DNA of 64,000 nucleotides from Pinus tabuliformis (Eukaryota > Streptophyta > Pinopsida > Pinales > Pinaceae): assembly GCA_031772625.1 (NCBI GenBank), contig CM062818.1, forward strand, positions 213,087,742 through 213,151,741. Direction: 5' to 3'. The position numbers and the translations under genes are program-made. Position 1 is the stretch's first letter; the number at the start of each line of letters is the position of its first letter. The notes under the pieces were generated by a model that had not been told where the DNA came from, did not search any database, and saw nothing but the letters and a program-made list of their open reading frames with translations. Shown here piece by piece: positions 11,353-23,160 of this stretch.

Positions 11353-12710
11353 CAGTGTTGTAGGGGAGCGCTTCCCCTCAATCTCGTTCTCAATCTGTGC
11401 TCAAGGCGGTTGTGCTCAAGGCGGGAACGGGTCGGGAGCATGCAAAAATTCCAATCCCTGCCTTTTCAGGAGCATTTAGCCTTTTTTGCAAAAAAAATAT
11501 TGCAATAATGTTCCAAATGCAAATTTTTTCAAAGAAACAAATAATTTTTTAGTGGGGCAGCTTAATGATCAAGCCCATGGCCCTAGTATTGATATGCAAT
11601 TCATGGCAATGTTAAATTCTTAAAGTAAAAGTGACATTCTCCTTAATCTTCATTTTCTTAAAGTAAAAGTGACGTTCTCCTTAATCATCATTTAAATTTT
11701 TAACATTATCATGAAATGACTCAAGATGTTTAAGAGCGGTTCCGACCTCATTGGATTTCATATGGAGAAAGTAGAATTTTATATTTCATTCAAATCCAGT
11801 AGACTTATTAGTTTTTTAGGATTTTAGGATTTGGGATTGCAATGTTTCCATTGAATTTTGTCATGTATTAGGGTATGGAACTCGTATTTAATCAAGAGCA
11901 CCAATCTCTCTATGTACCTTGATGTTAGTGACAATGGTTGGCGAACTCCTCTATCACGACTCTCCTAAAAATGTATGCATCACTCAAACAAAATCTTGAC
12001 TTGACACACTATGCTTTTTCTATCTTATGTTAATGCTTAGAGGGTGATATTAATGACAAAGATCCTTATACAGATACAGAGGTAATAACAAAGATACCTC
12101 TAGATATTAATGCTTAGAGGGTGATATTAATGGCAAAGATCATGATTTTCCAACAAGACTAAAAAATTAGACATTTCTCGTGGTGGCAAGAGGCCCAAGC
12201 ATAAGCAATAAATAATAGATTTACTTGTCTTTTCTAGTTTCCAGTAGTTTTTATAACTATTGACTCTTTCATATTAATTATGATATTTTTCTAAACAATA
12301 TATGACTATTTAAGTTTGAAGTTGGCAATTATAACTCATTAGTAATGAATTATGAATATGATGCTTCATGAAAGTCGAAATTTGTTTCATTTCATTTCAT
12401 TTCATTTTATAACATTTCATTTTATGATAGATATTATTTGTTGTAATGGTTACACTTAGGTACAACTTTGGTGATCAATGATGATAAATGTTATATGTTG
12501 AATTTTGAAAGCTTGAAACTTTAAGATTGATGAATCATGAAACTCAATATGTTGTATGTTACTATGTTACTAACTTGTGGACATGGTTGATGAAGATTAT
12601 AACTTCTAAATGATTGTTGTTATATGGTTCAATCTATGTTTTTTATATCTAATTATTCACTCTACATGTTTTTGTTGACATATATGTATCAAAATATAAA
12701 ATATATATAA

Positions 12711-12752
<42 letters not shown>

Positions 12753-12835
12753 CACTCTGGGATTCGCTCCCAAACTGGGAGCTTCTAAGAATGTTGCTCC
12801 TGCGCCGTTTTCGCTCTCGCTCCCAAGTAACACTG
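11353..12835. mobile_element. Non-autonomous hAT-superfamily DNA transposon
   Basis: The left end reads CAGTGTTGTAGGGGAGCG and the right end, on the minus strand, reads CAGTGTTACTTGGGAGCG. These are imperfect terminal inverted repeats of the hAT type. They are flanked by a perfect 8-bp target duplication, GTGGAGAT, at 11,345-11,352 and 12,836-12,843, the length expected of hAT transposases. The 1,483-bp body has no transposase frame. The first 100 bp hold GC-rich subterminal repeats (TGCTCAAGGCGG twice; CGGGAACGGGTCGGGAGC) that could be transposase binding sites. The perfect duplication indicates insertion not long ago on the scale of this window, but which autonomous element moved it is unknown. 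Confidence 0.85.
12720..12751. repeat. TA microsatellite inside the hAT element
   Basis: About 16 TA units lie just inside the GC-rich right end of the hAT element. Confidence 0.9.
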
Positions 12836-13763
12836 GTGGAGATAGTTTGGTGGAGGAAGGTGCATGGAGATGGTTGTACGGAGAGATTACACTATGTGGA
12901 ATTTTTGGCGTGGAGAGAATCAATTAATTAAGTGTAGATGAAAAGATTGATGCAACACAACTATTAATCTTGTATTATTATGATGCTTTCAATTTCACTA
13001 TTTCAAATACATTCAAATTTTCATAAAATTAAAAATATATAACATATAATAGTAAAACAACCTCAAATAATAAGATACTTTATACAATTACAAAATTATA
13101 AGTAATAAAATCATCTTAATCCAATGCTTCTATAATTCCAACTTTAACATTTAATTGAATTTTTAAATATCTTTTTGGAAATATTAATGTATCTTACTAT
13201 TTGGCTGCGTAAGATATTAAAAACATTGTATGTAATATTATCATATTATTTCTATCTTTTAAAATATTTTTTTTTGGTAATTTGAGGGTTTTTTTATTAA
13301 GAAAAGGATTATATCGCTGATGACACTTTTACAAAATTGTACCATCCTAACTCTAGATAGATTTGTTTTTTGGTATGTGATATATCAAAATTTTTACATT
13401 AAAAAAAAGTGACTGCACTTACGAAAACCTCACATCTCTAGAGATCCACAAAAACAACATAAACAAGCCAAAACAGAAAACCATTCTACTAATCAGATGA
13501 TGTCACAGGAGCTGGATTTTCCATCCAAGTGCCTGGGGGAGTAGGGAGCTTAATCATTGAATATGTTTTTTCAAATGGGATAGACAAGCTTCCAGTTTGT
13601 CAAGGTTATCCTGCATTCTCCATTGATTTCACTGAAAGTCATTAAGGAATGAAATTATTTATTTTTTGTCATCATGTTGTTCCTAAAGAACTTGCCCCAG
13701 TAGAGTCTACAACTCCTTGTGAAGAGTAACAATGTGCATATAATGTGTTCTTCATCCTCTGTT

Positions 13764-15147
13764 GTTGGTTTTTTTTTTTTTTTTTTTTTTGAACAAGTCT
13801 ACTCCTATATTGATACAAAAAAAAAAAATTACAAAGAGGCCTCGGCCTCGAGAGGTCTAGCCCAAAAGGTGGCTTACTCACATTACATTTTTGAAAATTG
13901 ACCCAAGAAGATTAGCTGATGACTGACTAGAATCTGGACCATAACTGGTACGTTGAGACATAAAACAACATTATCAAAAACTGTAGACTGACCAGAATAC
14001 CGAAACAACTTGTCTGAGCTTTTACATATGTTCATGGGAGCGCTGCCCAGGTCAGAATTGTAATCTAAGTCAAAAAGCAGCAAAACCCTTAACTTTAAAC
14101 AAACAGGGAAACTACAACTAGAGAACGAGAACCTTATTATGAATCTTGATCGGTGGAAGGCGCTTCTTCCACGATACGACAACCGAAACTGGAGGAATAA
14201 TCATCATCTGAGTGATGGCCCTTTTCGCTCGGAGAACCGCCTTCAATCGAAACCCTCGGACTCTCCCGAGTTGACATAATCTGGGAAGCCGAACCACCTG
14301 GAGCCTTGTTCTGCTGGCTATGAACCTGATGAGTGCCTGGCGACTCTTTCTCCCTCGTCTCCGTAGTCGCATCTGGAGCTGCCGACGCCGAACCAACTGT
14401 GCCTTCGCTCAGCTGAATAGTAACAGAAGCAATGAAAGAGTGATTACTGAGAGTACAGGGAATTTGAAAACGGGCTGTATGAGCATGAATATTGTGAGAG
14501 CTCGACTGTAAAGCATATTGCACCCGGCCACGTCCACGACCTCTCCTGGTGGTTGGATGGTAGTCAGAGCTGAATCCTGATGAGCAAGATGAGGATTCCG
14601 TGGTAGAGGAAGATGGCTGGTGAATGGGTCGCCCCCGAGAGCCTCCCCTTCTACAACCCATTCTTTGGCACAATATGGGCATACTGAACAGAGTTGAGGG
14701 AACAGAACGAGTAGCAGATCTTTGCAAGCCGGAAGAGACGGGAATGGGGAGAGTAACCTCGCTTAAAGAAGCACTGATAATGGCAGAGGACAGGCAACAA
14801 ATAAAATTGCAGGAATGTCTTTGGAAACCTAGAAGTTCTAGTTGAGAATCAACCCCACATTTCAGAGCGCAGCGATTCCCTAGACTAACTCAAGAACAGA
14901 GCATTGTGACAACAAGGATAACAAACATTCATCGAGGAGGAACAATGAAGAACTGGAGGAGTGCCATGATATAAGAGCAGAAATGCCAATTTGGGGTGTC
15001 GGGCTGCATTAACACAACATTAAATGAGCTTACCTGGAGCATGAAGGCTAGTAGCGAGTGAGGCCAGATGGCGTTGGGTGTGAACGACGCACCAGCCAAT
15101 CTAGCCGCCTTCGTACCCTTATCTGTACTGCACACCCGCATCCGGGA
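13764..15147 (-). mobile_element. LINE-tailed retroposon without reverse transcriptase
   Basis: An 18-bp target duplication, matching at 17 positions (TGTTCTTCATCCTCTGTT and TGTTCTTCATCCTATGTT), lies at 13,746-13,763 and 15,148-15,165. The left end is a T run of about 23, which is a minus-strand poly-A tail. Just inside it the minus strand reads GAGGCCTCTTTGTAATTTTT and TGTATCAATATAGGAGTAGA, a 3' end characteristic of plant LINEs. The body of 1,384 bp does not encode endonuclease or reverse transcriptase. Its main open frame (14,727-14,137, 196 codons) is serine-, arginine- and glycine-rich (RRGRGRGR) and unrecognised. The left (3') end shares the LINE tail, so it probably moved with LINE machinery. 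Confidence 0.7.
14137..14727 (-). CDS. Unrecognised Ser/Arg/Gly-rich open frame carried by the retroposon
   Basis: This is an open frame of 196 codons inside the retroposon at 13,764-15,147. The product is basic and low in complexity. It has MGCRRGGSRGRP near residue 28, a serine run (SSSTTESSSCSSGFSS) near residues 39-54, RRGRGRGR near 61-68, and an acidic, serine-rich C-terminus ending SDDDYSSSFG...PSTDQDS. No zinc knuckle, RRM or catalytic motif is visible. It may be a remnant of a LINE ORF1 tail or a captured host exon. A possible splice-donor-like CAG|GTAAGC lies upstream on the same strand near 15,033. Function is unknown, and it may simply be a chance frame. Confidence 0.25.
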   Translation of the reverse strand: MQRSATRSVPSTLFSMPILCQRMGCRRGGSRGRPIHQPSSSTTESSSCSSGFSSDYHPTTRRGRGRGRVQYALQSSSHNIHAHTARFQIPCTLSNHSFIASVTIQLSEGTVGSASAAPDATTETREKESPGTHQVHSQQNKAPGGSASQIMSTRESPRVSIEGGSPSEKGHHSDDDYSSSFGCRIVEEAPSTDQDS

Positions 15148-16410
15148 TGTTCTTCATCCTATGTTATGCCCAGGGTGTAGTTTGCATTGAAAAACTTCAT
15201 TAAGAATATCAAAATCCGAAATTTCCTGTCTATCCTTCCGAACATTCCTTTCTAGAAATTGAATCTAAGCCTAAGTGCTTATCGAGGTCACTTCATAGTA
15301 AAAACCAACTACATCATGGGTTAGAGTCTTACCATGGGGTCGGTTGGTATGAGCTCTCTCCCAAGCACCACGTCGCTTATGACCATGCTGACAAGGGATG
15401 ATGACCCAGTCAAACCATAGAAGCCAACAAGCCACAAGAAAGTAAGAACTACAACTCCCTCAATGGTAATTCCAAACAATGTCCTTTAGCGTGGACTAAG
15501 TAATTAAATAACTGAATAGAGCTATACTCACCCCATTTCCCCCAGACCAAAAGTCTATAATAACCAACAATTCATTGAACCAGAGAGTGACAATAGTACC
15601 AACACGAGGACTAAAAGAGAACCACTAACCGACACAGAAGTTGAATGGAATTCAACCTAGGAGGAGAAGGAAAATTAAAACATAAAAGAGCCTTAAATAA
15701 TAATCCAGCTAGAGAAACCACCAACCCTATTAGTAGTTGAAGAATTGACCCAAGACAAACCGTGTGTCAACCTGAACATGAAGGAAAAATAGAAGGCACC
15801 AGAGTCCTAGGGTTACCTGAATTTGTCTATGAGAGAGATTTGACGTGCCCTTCAACGGGCTAGCACCAAAACATTTCTTCTTTATACCCCACCATGCTTA
15901 TCCAAGAATCACACATTGAATATGGAATGTCTTCGACCTAGAAATCTTACTATGTCTATGATTCTCCATCCAAGTTCCCTTGCCTCAAGCTCCATAAAAC
16001 GACAAGCTACCTCTTTTGCCAAAATTAAGTAATAGATAAGACTTGGTATTTCTTCTCTAGCATAAGTTTCCAAAATCGAGTTCTCAGGCTTTTAGTCCTA
16101 CCCCTATAAAATTCCTTAGACCCAGACTTACAAGGGTGTTTGGTACTCCCCCTTTTGTCCCAAATAACTTGTTAACATAATGCATTAATTTTCCAACCAA
16201 CAAAAGAAAATCAAGACAAAAATTAATAACTCTTACTACTCCATAATATCATATGACTAGCCTCTACACATATGGTGCATGAGAAAACATGCCATGCTAC
16301 TCCTCATTAGTGATCTCAAGAGTTGATAAAATGACACGCACCTTCCCCGGTCTCCAACTCCTTCATCATTCACTCCTCAACCCCATTAAAATTTTATCTT
16401 TTAAAATATT

Positions 16411-18179
16411 AAAATAAACAAATTTTTTATTTATTACAATATTAAAACAATCCATTCTATATTTTTTTAAGCATATAAAGAGTTTCTTTTTTTTCATAAT
16501 TTGGATACATTTCAACCTTACTGATTTTTTTATATTTTAATTTGTGTATGCAACATAAACCATTAACATTATTTCCTATTTTACGCTCTGTTAAATTAAA
16601 GTTCATAAATTTTTAAATTCAATAACAAGTGGCTAATTGATATTGATTGACGTTAAGTGAAATACGAGTCTGGTTATCACTGCGAATATAGCTGCCAGCT
16701 CGTTATATCGCACCTACTTTATAGTTAATGGTTTTAACTACTCTACTCTTATTATATATTAAATAGAAATTTATTTTATAATATTTTATAATGAAGCATT
16801 TTTGTTGCTTTTTGTTATTATTATATTTTATTTCTTCACCCCTGTGAGCATCACCCGATGCAATGAGTGCTAAGTGAACTATTCAAAAATCATGAGAAAT
16901 TAGTCAGTTACAACTACCTCTCATGGAAATGGTCATACGTTTGAATGACTTACTTAATGCAGTTGAATCCCAAAAATGATATCTAAGTGAATGTTTACAA
17001 AATAAATAACATAAACTTAAATTTAAAAAAAAAATTGCCAAATTTTAGTTAGTATAAACCATGCTCCAAAAAAAACCATTTTATCTATCAATTAAACTAA
17101 ATGTATATATATTATAAAGAAATTTAAAAAATATATATTTATTTAAGAAATTTAAAAAATATGTATTTAATTATAAGAGATTTTTCAATTATTTCTATTT
17201 TAACATTAAATTATAATGTTTGAATTCATATAGTTTTTTATATTTTATATAAATTTTTTGTTAATGTAATATAATTTTCATTGCAAATATATTATATAAA
17301 AAATATAAAATAAAATTATAATATTATGTGTGTGTGTTTTGGGGTAGCTTAATTAGTAATTCGAGATATGTGAAATCGTTGAAACTCAAAAGACTTATAC
17401 TCAAATCCCTTGTTTGCGACCCGGTTTATGGAGAAGAAGACAAACAATAGACCTCCAAAAATTTACTAGTAATTACCTTTGTAGTTTAAATTTGAAAAAT
17501 AAATATATTATTAAAAGTGTTAACAAAATCAAAATTTAGTGTTTCAAAATTTTGAATAAGAAAGATTTTGTTTCTTTTTTGAAATAAATAATGTACTAAT
17601 TTATAAAAAAACATCCTATTGAGTAACTGTAAAAATACATACATGTAAATAATAAGAGAGATTTATTAATCAAATTAACAACTTATAAATAAAACCCATA
17701 CTTAGAGTAAAACTTTTTTCAAATGAGCTTTCTTTAAGATTCTTATATAATATTTTTAAACAATTTTAATATTAATAATTTATTAAAGCAATTTTAATAT
17801 TAATAATTTATTAATCAAACTCATACTCATAGTTAAACGTTTTCCAAATGAATTTTCTTTGGAAAGACTATAGTGTCATTTGTAAAAGATTTTCATATAA
17901 TGTTTTTTGGTTTTTGATCTATTTATTTTATTTTCAAAAGGAATATTACATATCCAAGTTCAAAAAATGAATTAGACGATCTTAACTTGCTCAGAGGGAA
18001 ACGAGATTTATTGATTATCTCGTGGAGTCATATCCAGACCAAAAAAAAAAAAAAAAAGTCTTGATCAAGTCTAAAATTGATAAAAACACCGCATTATCAT
18101 GCTAACCTCTAACCCTACCTAGATTATGACAAAAAATTGTTGACTGAAAATAAAATAGACTAATCATCAAATAATTCAA
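16411..18179. other. AT-rich spacer, no gene seen
   Basis: Long A/T runs, a GTGTGTGTG tract near 17,330, a direct repeat of CAATTTTAATATTAATAATT at 17,761-17,812, and an A run at 18,041-18,057. A possible SINE head is listed separately. Confidence 0.6.
17338..17440 (+). mobile_element. Possible tRNA-derived SINE head
   Basis: GGGGTAGCTTAATTAGTAA resembles a polymerase III A box (TRGCNNARYNGG-like), and ACTCAAATCCC about 50 bp downstream resembles a B box. This is the arrangement at the 5' end of plant SINEs. I could not find a clear tail or target duplication, so this is tentative. Confidence 0.35.
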
Positions 18180-18867
18180 TAGGGGTTGGATCCTTTGTCG
18201 TGGATCCCTACTGGGTTGATAGTGAGATACAAGGGATGTTTGCCTCAATTCTTGCCAATCTCCCAATCACTTGATTTAAACCAAACTTCAATTGTTGAAC
18301 ATCTTGACGAAGCATGACCAATTCTATCTTAGACTGCATTGGTTCCTCTAGATCTGTTGTCATGGCTTTGGTCAACAATGTCTTCATTCTCCAATATACG
18401 AGAAGATCCTGCGTATACAGGCTTTGTCTCCCTCTAGTTTGTCTTGGGTCAATTATAATGTTGCCCAATCTCGAGCTAGCTCTACCCTGCTCGGTTCCAG
18501 GCCCAAATTCAAATTATTCTCCCATTCTTCCAATCTAGGGCAGCAATTAATGGAGACGAGGCTCTCTAAAGAGTTGCAACCCCCATCTGAAGTCAGGAAC
18601 CACCTTTGGAACCACTCCCTTTTCCAGCTTGGTGCTCCCCACAACCACGACTACCAAAGCTTGGTTCACAACCTCGATATCTTATACCATTAAGTGGCTC
18701 ATTACTTCGTCTTGGTGTGGTAGTGGCCCGATGTCTTAGGCCCACTCGAGCCATCTCCCCTTGAATTCTGTCATGCCCAAAATACTTCAAATTCGAGATT
18801 GAGGCTTGACTATTAGGGTTTCTCATATTGTATGCCCCGAGTGTTGTTCCTGTAAACAACATGTTAG
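18180..18867 (-). other. Unrecognised coding relic beside unit B
   Basis: The minus strand has two open stretches. One (18,862-18,593) reads LFTGTTLGAYNMRNPNSQ and then becomes Arg/Gly-rich. The other (18,468-18,208) contains a helical, coiled-coil-like segment, KIELVMLRQDVQQLKFGLNQ followed by VIGRLARIEANI. Composition differs from the AT-rich surroundings (more GC, more CpG). It could be a retroelement gag-type relic, but no knuckle or protease motif was seen. It is not visible in the part of unit A within the window. Confidence 0.3.
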
Positions 18868-20739
18868 AAAGATGACATTTTAATTAGCACTAAAACTTCT
18901 ATGATGTGAAATCCCATGACCCAAACATAATCGTCAAGCTGCTCCATGAACCATAAATATTATGACATGGATGTTAACAATTCGATGATTAAAAGAGTTA
19001 TAGGTTCTTAGCTCTTGGTTGGGTTTCATGAGCCATTCCTTCAACACAAAAGGCTTCCTTTGCTATACATTTCTCAAATCAAGGGTTGTGGTTTTTAAAA
19101 CCCCCTCATCTCTATAGGAGAGATCCTAAGGGCAGCCCACCAGGTGAGTAAGGGAATTGAAGTTTCCATTGCAGGCCTTTCATCAAGCACAACAATTCAT
19201 CCAAAACGGAAGACCATTGGGATAAATAAAGTAGAAAAAAACATGGTTATAATGCACATTCCAAAGATACTCCAAAATTATCTGTTGGTGCTTAGACTAA
19301 CCAATCTGCGATTCCCAAGATTCACCATTCTTCATACAACTCATGTGCATCAAAAAGAGGGGAGAAAGAAACACGACATACCTACAGACATGCCTTCCTT
19401 ATAGCTTGACCATGGTTTCTCCCTTGCAAATTGATGTCTCATCCTTCACTGGTCCCTGTGAGCCACAAACGCCTCTTGTTACTATGATGGAGATAATTAT
19501 TCCCAGATTGTCTCAAAAATAATAGTTGTCTACTAGAAGTTTCCACCTTCCTATATCTCGACTCACGTAAAATATTCCTTGCCTTGGATCAACGTACCTC
19601 TCTTGGGCCTTACACATGCAACTGCATGTGTGGGGTGGCCATGCCACCCCTTGGCCCTTATTAGCTTGAAGCTTGCAACCATGACAATACAATAACTACA
19701 GTCCCGTTTGAACTCACCTGCACCCCGATCAAGGGAGTTTTTAAACACTTTTAACATTAAATAAGAAACGTAAAATGTTTTTAGGTTAATTAGAGGGTGA
19801 CGCTTTCACTAAGTTCAATTTCTATGTTTTTATAATTTTCTTTAAAAAACTTGTCATTTATATTAAAATAATAGTAAAATTTTATAACAAAATTCTTTAA
19901 CACAATTAGAATTAAAATTTCTAATATTATTTTATTTAGATTTAAAGCCACAATGAAATTTATTTTGAAGTATAAAAATTTTGGAAAATCTTAATAATGT
20001 GTAATGTGCAAACTATAAAATGTTTGTAAATAATTTTGTAAAAAAATCAAATTTCTAATGATTTTATATTTAGCCTCTATAAAATTTGGACTATTCTTAA
20101 AGTAAAATAATTTTTTCCTATACAATTTTGGCCAATTATTTTTAGAAAAAATGTCAGTTGGTGAACTTTTCTTTCAGAAAAAAATATGTAAAATAAGCAT
20201 CAAATAAATTTAACAAATGAAAATTGGTGAATCTTTTTTAAGGAAAAACATAGATAATTATCCCATCTGCTCAATTTAGCCCCTAAAGTTTTCCATGATT
20301 TACCTTAGAAAGAGGAACATAAAGAGTTTGAGTACCCCTTATCTTACACTAGACGTTCCAAAGATTTGATACATTAACATTTAAATACTAGAATTCCAAA
20401 TATTTAGTATGTTAATATTTATTATTTTAAATGTAAATTTGTGTAATCAATTGGGGTATAAAGGAAGAGATCATTTTGAACATAAAATAAATATTAAAAA
20501 TATTATTACATAAAAAATTGAGGAGAAGTTCTGGGGTTATAAAGAGTTAGAGGGAAAAAGAAAACTAAAATATTACAATGAGTTGATCAACCCTGGAAAT
20601 AAAAAAATATCTGTCTTGATTAATGTTAAGGAAAAAATAAACATTGCTAAAATGAGAGCAAATTGTCATAAACTTTATAGTAAAAGTAAGTATTGATTAG
20701 TTCCCAAAACACTATGGGCTGAAAGAGCTTGCCATTAGG
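18868..20739. other. Non-coding start of unit B
   Basis: Matches 1-1,889 of unit A. No gene is recognised. The short frames at 19,144-19,404 and 19,757-19,563 are not conserved between the two copies. Confidence 0.6.
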
Positions 20740-21060
20740 GTTGGTAAGAGCGAGTGGTTTCCTATGGCCCTAAGGAAGTTAAAGTTGCAAAATATTTATG
20801 GGGCTTATGATGCATGGCAAAAAACCAAGCTTAAGTTTATGCCCTCTAACAAGGGGTTCAATTAGCCAAAGAAAATCAGGGAGATTTTTTCACTATTTTG
20901 GGAGACTCTCTTCTTATATAACATTTGGTGAAGAGCTAATTTGAGAGAGATAAATATTAGAAAATATTATTTAAAAAATTAGTAAAATAGAAAAAGGGTT
21001 GTCTTTAATAACATATTAATATGTTCTTAGTATCTCAATAAAGATGAAGACTTATGTGCT
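20740..21060 (+). mobile_element. Retroelement RNase H fragment (fossil), unit B
   Basis: Paralogous copy of the fragment at 1,890-2,215. The same sequence order is present (CCTATGGCCCTAAGGAAGTT, then ATTTATGGGGCTTATGATGC, then TTTTGGGAGACTC). It is broken and predates the duplication. Confidence 0.55.
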
Positions 21061-21850
21061 AATGAAGGATGTAAATTAAGATTAGGAGATTTAAATATCA
21101 AAGGTTGAATTAGGCCTCTCCTATTCCTTAGATTTGAATTGCACAATTATAAAGGATTGTATTATCAATCACTTAGTATGACATGCAATTTTTTTTTTGT
21201 GAGTCAAGTTTGTAATGTATATATTTACAAAACCCCACTTTTTTTTCATGTAGTTTGGATCTCTCTAGGAAAAATTGTAGTTTTGTTAAATAGGAGGGCT
21301 CAAGAATTTTCTTGGAAGAAATAGCTATGTACTACTTTATGTATTTACCCTGATCTAGGGGCAAACTTGCATGTGAATACAAAATTCTCATTTTGGTTAA
21401 AAATGAGATCTAGGCATGGACTTGCATGTAAATAAAAAATTCTTATTTTGGTTAAAAAGAAAAAGTTATCCACCTTTGTGACACTAAGAGAGTGGAAGAT
21501 GAAAAACACCTTATCTTAATTTGTCCATGTTATATTAAAATCCCATCTAAGTTTCAAAACTCACTTTTAACCAAAATCCTACATTTGGATTCACATGTTT
21601 GAGCTGTGAAATCTACACAATTTGAATGCTATGGTTTTTTAGGGCGTTGAATCTATTTATGTATTTAAAAAATTATTTTAAATAAATTTAAAAAAAATAC
21701 AATCTTAAATCCTAAATATAAAAGGGTTAAACTAAACCTTTTCAAAATATTTATCATACTGTTAATCTTTGTCATCTTTTAAATCAATATAAGTATGATA
21801 TTGGAAAACTAATTTTAATACTTTTTTAACATAAAAATAAAATTAAACAA

Positions 21851-21980
21851 AGTCTTTCATCTGGTCATGACGAACTACAATTTTTTTATTTGAAACGCGT
21901 CGGCCAAAAAAATTCTCTCATGTAATTTCTACCAAAACTTTGTTTAATTCATTATGGATCACAAAAATTTGAATACAAAA
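21851..21980. mobile_element. Small foldback/MITE element, present only in unit B
   Basis: The left side reads TTAAACAAAGTCTTTC and the right side, on the minus strand, reads GATCCATAATGAATTAAACA followed by AAG, forming terminal inverted repeats. The inner part contains GAAACGCGTCGGCCA and TTCTCTCATGTAATTTCTA, also found in the large foldback at 32,059-32,430. Unit A lacks it between AACATAAAAATAAAAT (about 3,013-3,028) and the following sequence, so it entered after the duplication. The target duplication is not clear in this A/T-rich site. Confidence 0.65.
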
Positions 21981-22972
21981 ATAAAAATAAAATATTAAAT
22001 AATCAAAAATAATCTTTTACTTTTTAAAATCCAACCAACAATATTATTTTTAATAAACATTAATCATCATCAATTATATGCTCTATAAATAATCATAAAC
22101 TAAAAATAGAATAAATTTGTGATAATAGAAAGTATATTTATAAACTAAAAATGAGAATAATTTTGTGTTGATAGAAAGTGGTTTTATAAACTAAAAATGA
22201 GAATAAATGTGGTTGATGTCATCTTAAACCTACACTCGATTTAGTGGCTCACGACATCAAGATGGCATAACATTGACATGATAAATTGATTATATGGTTG
22301 GCTTCGGTTTTAATTTTTGTTTTGTTTTTTAAATTAATATATAATCATATATTAAGATTCTAATCACATTGGCCGAATTGATTATGCAAAATCTCTAAAA
22401 TCTCGTCGGCCGAGATCGTTGGAATGTTTAATAAAACCAACATCAAGATCCCTATTTGGCAAGTGGCAATGCCGTACTCTTGTAATAAAACCAAGAGCAA
22501 GATCCCTATTTGTCGACTAATCAAATCTCTTATATCTCCTTGGCCGAGATCGATGGAATCTCTTATATTTGTATGCAAGTGGCAATGTCGTACAATCATT
22601 CATAAAACAGATTTCTTGTCAACATGATTATACTAACAAAAGGGCAATTACGTTACGAAGTATAAAATAGAAATAGGGTAGAGTATAACTGTTATGTAAA
22701 ATGATTTGCCAATTACGTTAAAAAGTATATAAATAACATGCAAAGTAGTGTAGAGTATCATGGTTAGATAAAATGATTTTGTTATATAAATAGCATGTAA
22801 AATAGTGTAGAGTATCACAGTTAGATAAATTGATTTTTTTTTGGGGTGGTATTAAATAGTGTTCATGCCAATGATAATGAGTTTATATTGTTTTAAATTC
22901 AAGAGGTTTTATTTATTTTTAATAAATTGGGGGTTTTATTTGGTGGAAAGTAATTTCGAATTGTTTTTTTGG

Positions 22973-23160
22973 TGTGATTATAGATTAAGTAGCGAAGAAA
23001 TCAAATTTTGGATCCCCAATGTTCGTAATATTATCCATCAAAAAATATTAGAGTTTGTCATTTTTTTTTGTGATTATAGATTAAATATCGAAGAAATCAA
23101 ATTTTGGATCCCCAATGTTCGTAATATTATCTATCAAAAAATATTAGAGTTTGTCATTTT
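22973..23160. repeat. 96-bp tandem duplication
   Basis: Two copies start at GTGATTATAGATTAA (22,974 and 23,070) and share ATTTTGGATCCCCAATGTTC. Unit A has a single copy at about 4,600-4,690, so it duplicated after the segmental duplication or was reduced in A. Confidence 0.88.

Larger units (their letters stand above)
13269..16394 (-). mobile_element. Older LINE-type retroposon, split by a second retroposon
   Basis: An exact 16-bp duplication TATCTTTTAAAATATT lies at 13,253-13,268 and 16,395-16,410. Next to the left copy is a T run followed by GGTAATTTGAGGG, which on the minus strand is an A-rich 3' end like those of plant LINEs. The element therefore runs leftward with its 5' end near 16,394. 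Removing the nested insertion (13,764-15,147 plus one target copy) leaves about 1.7 kb. No reverse transcriptase signature was recognised. One open stretch on the minus strand near 15,930-16,020 reads AKEVACRFMELEARELG, of unknown type. Without a domain match this could also be another poly-A retroposon. Confidence 0.55.
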
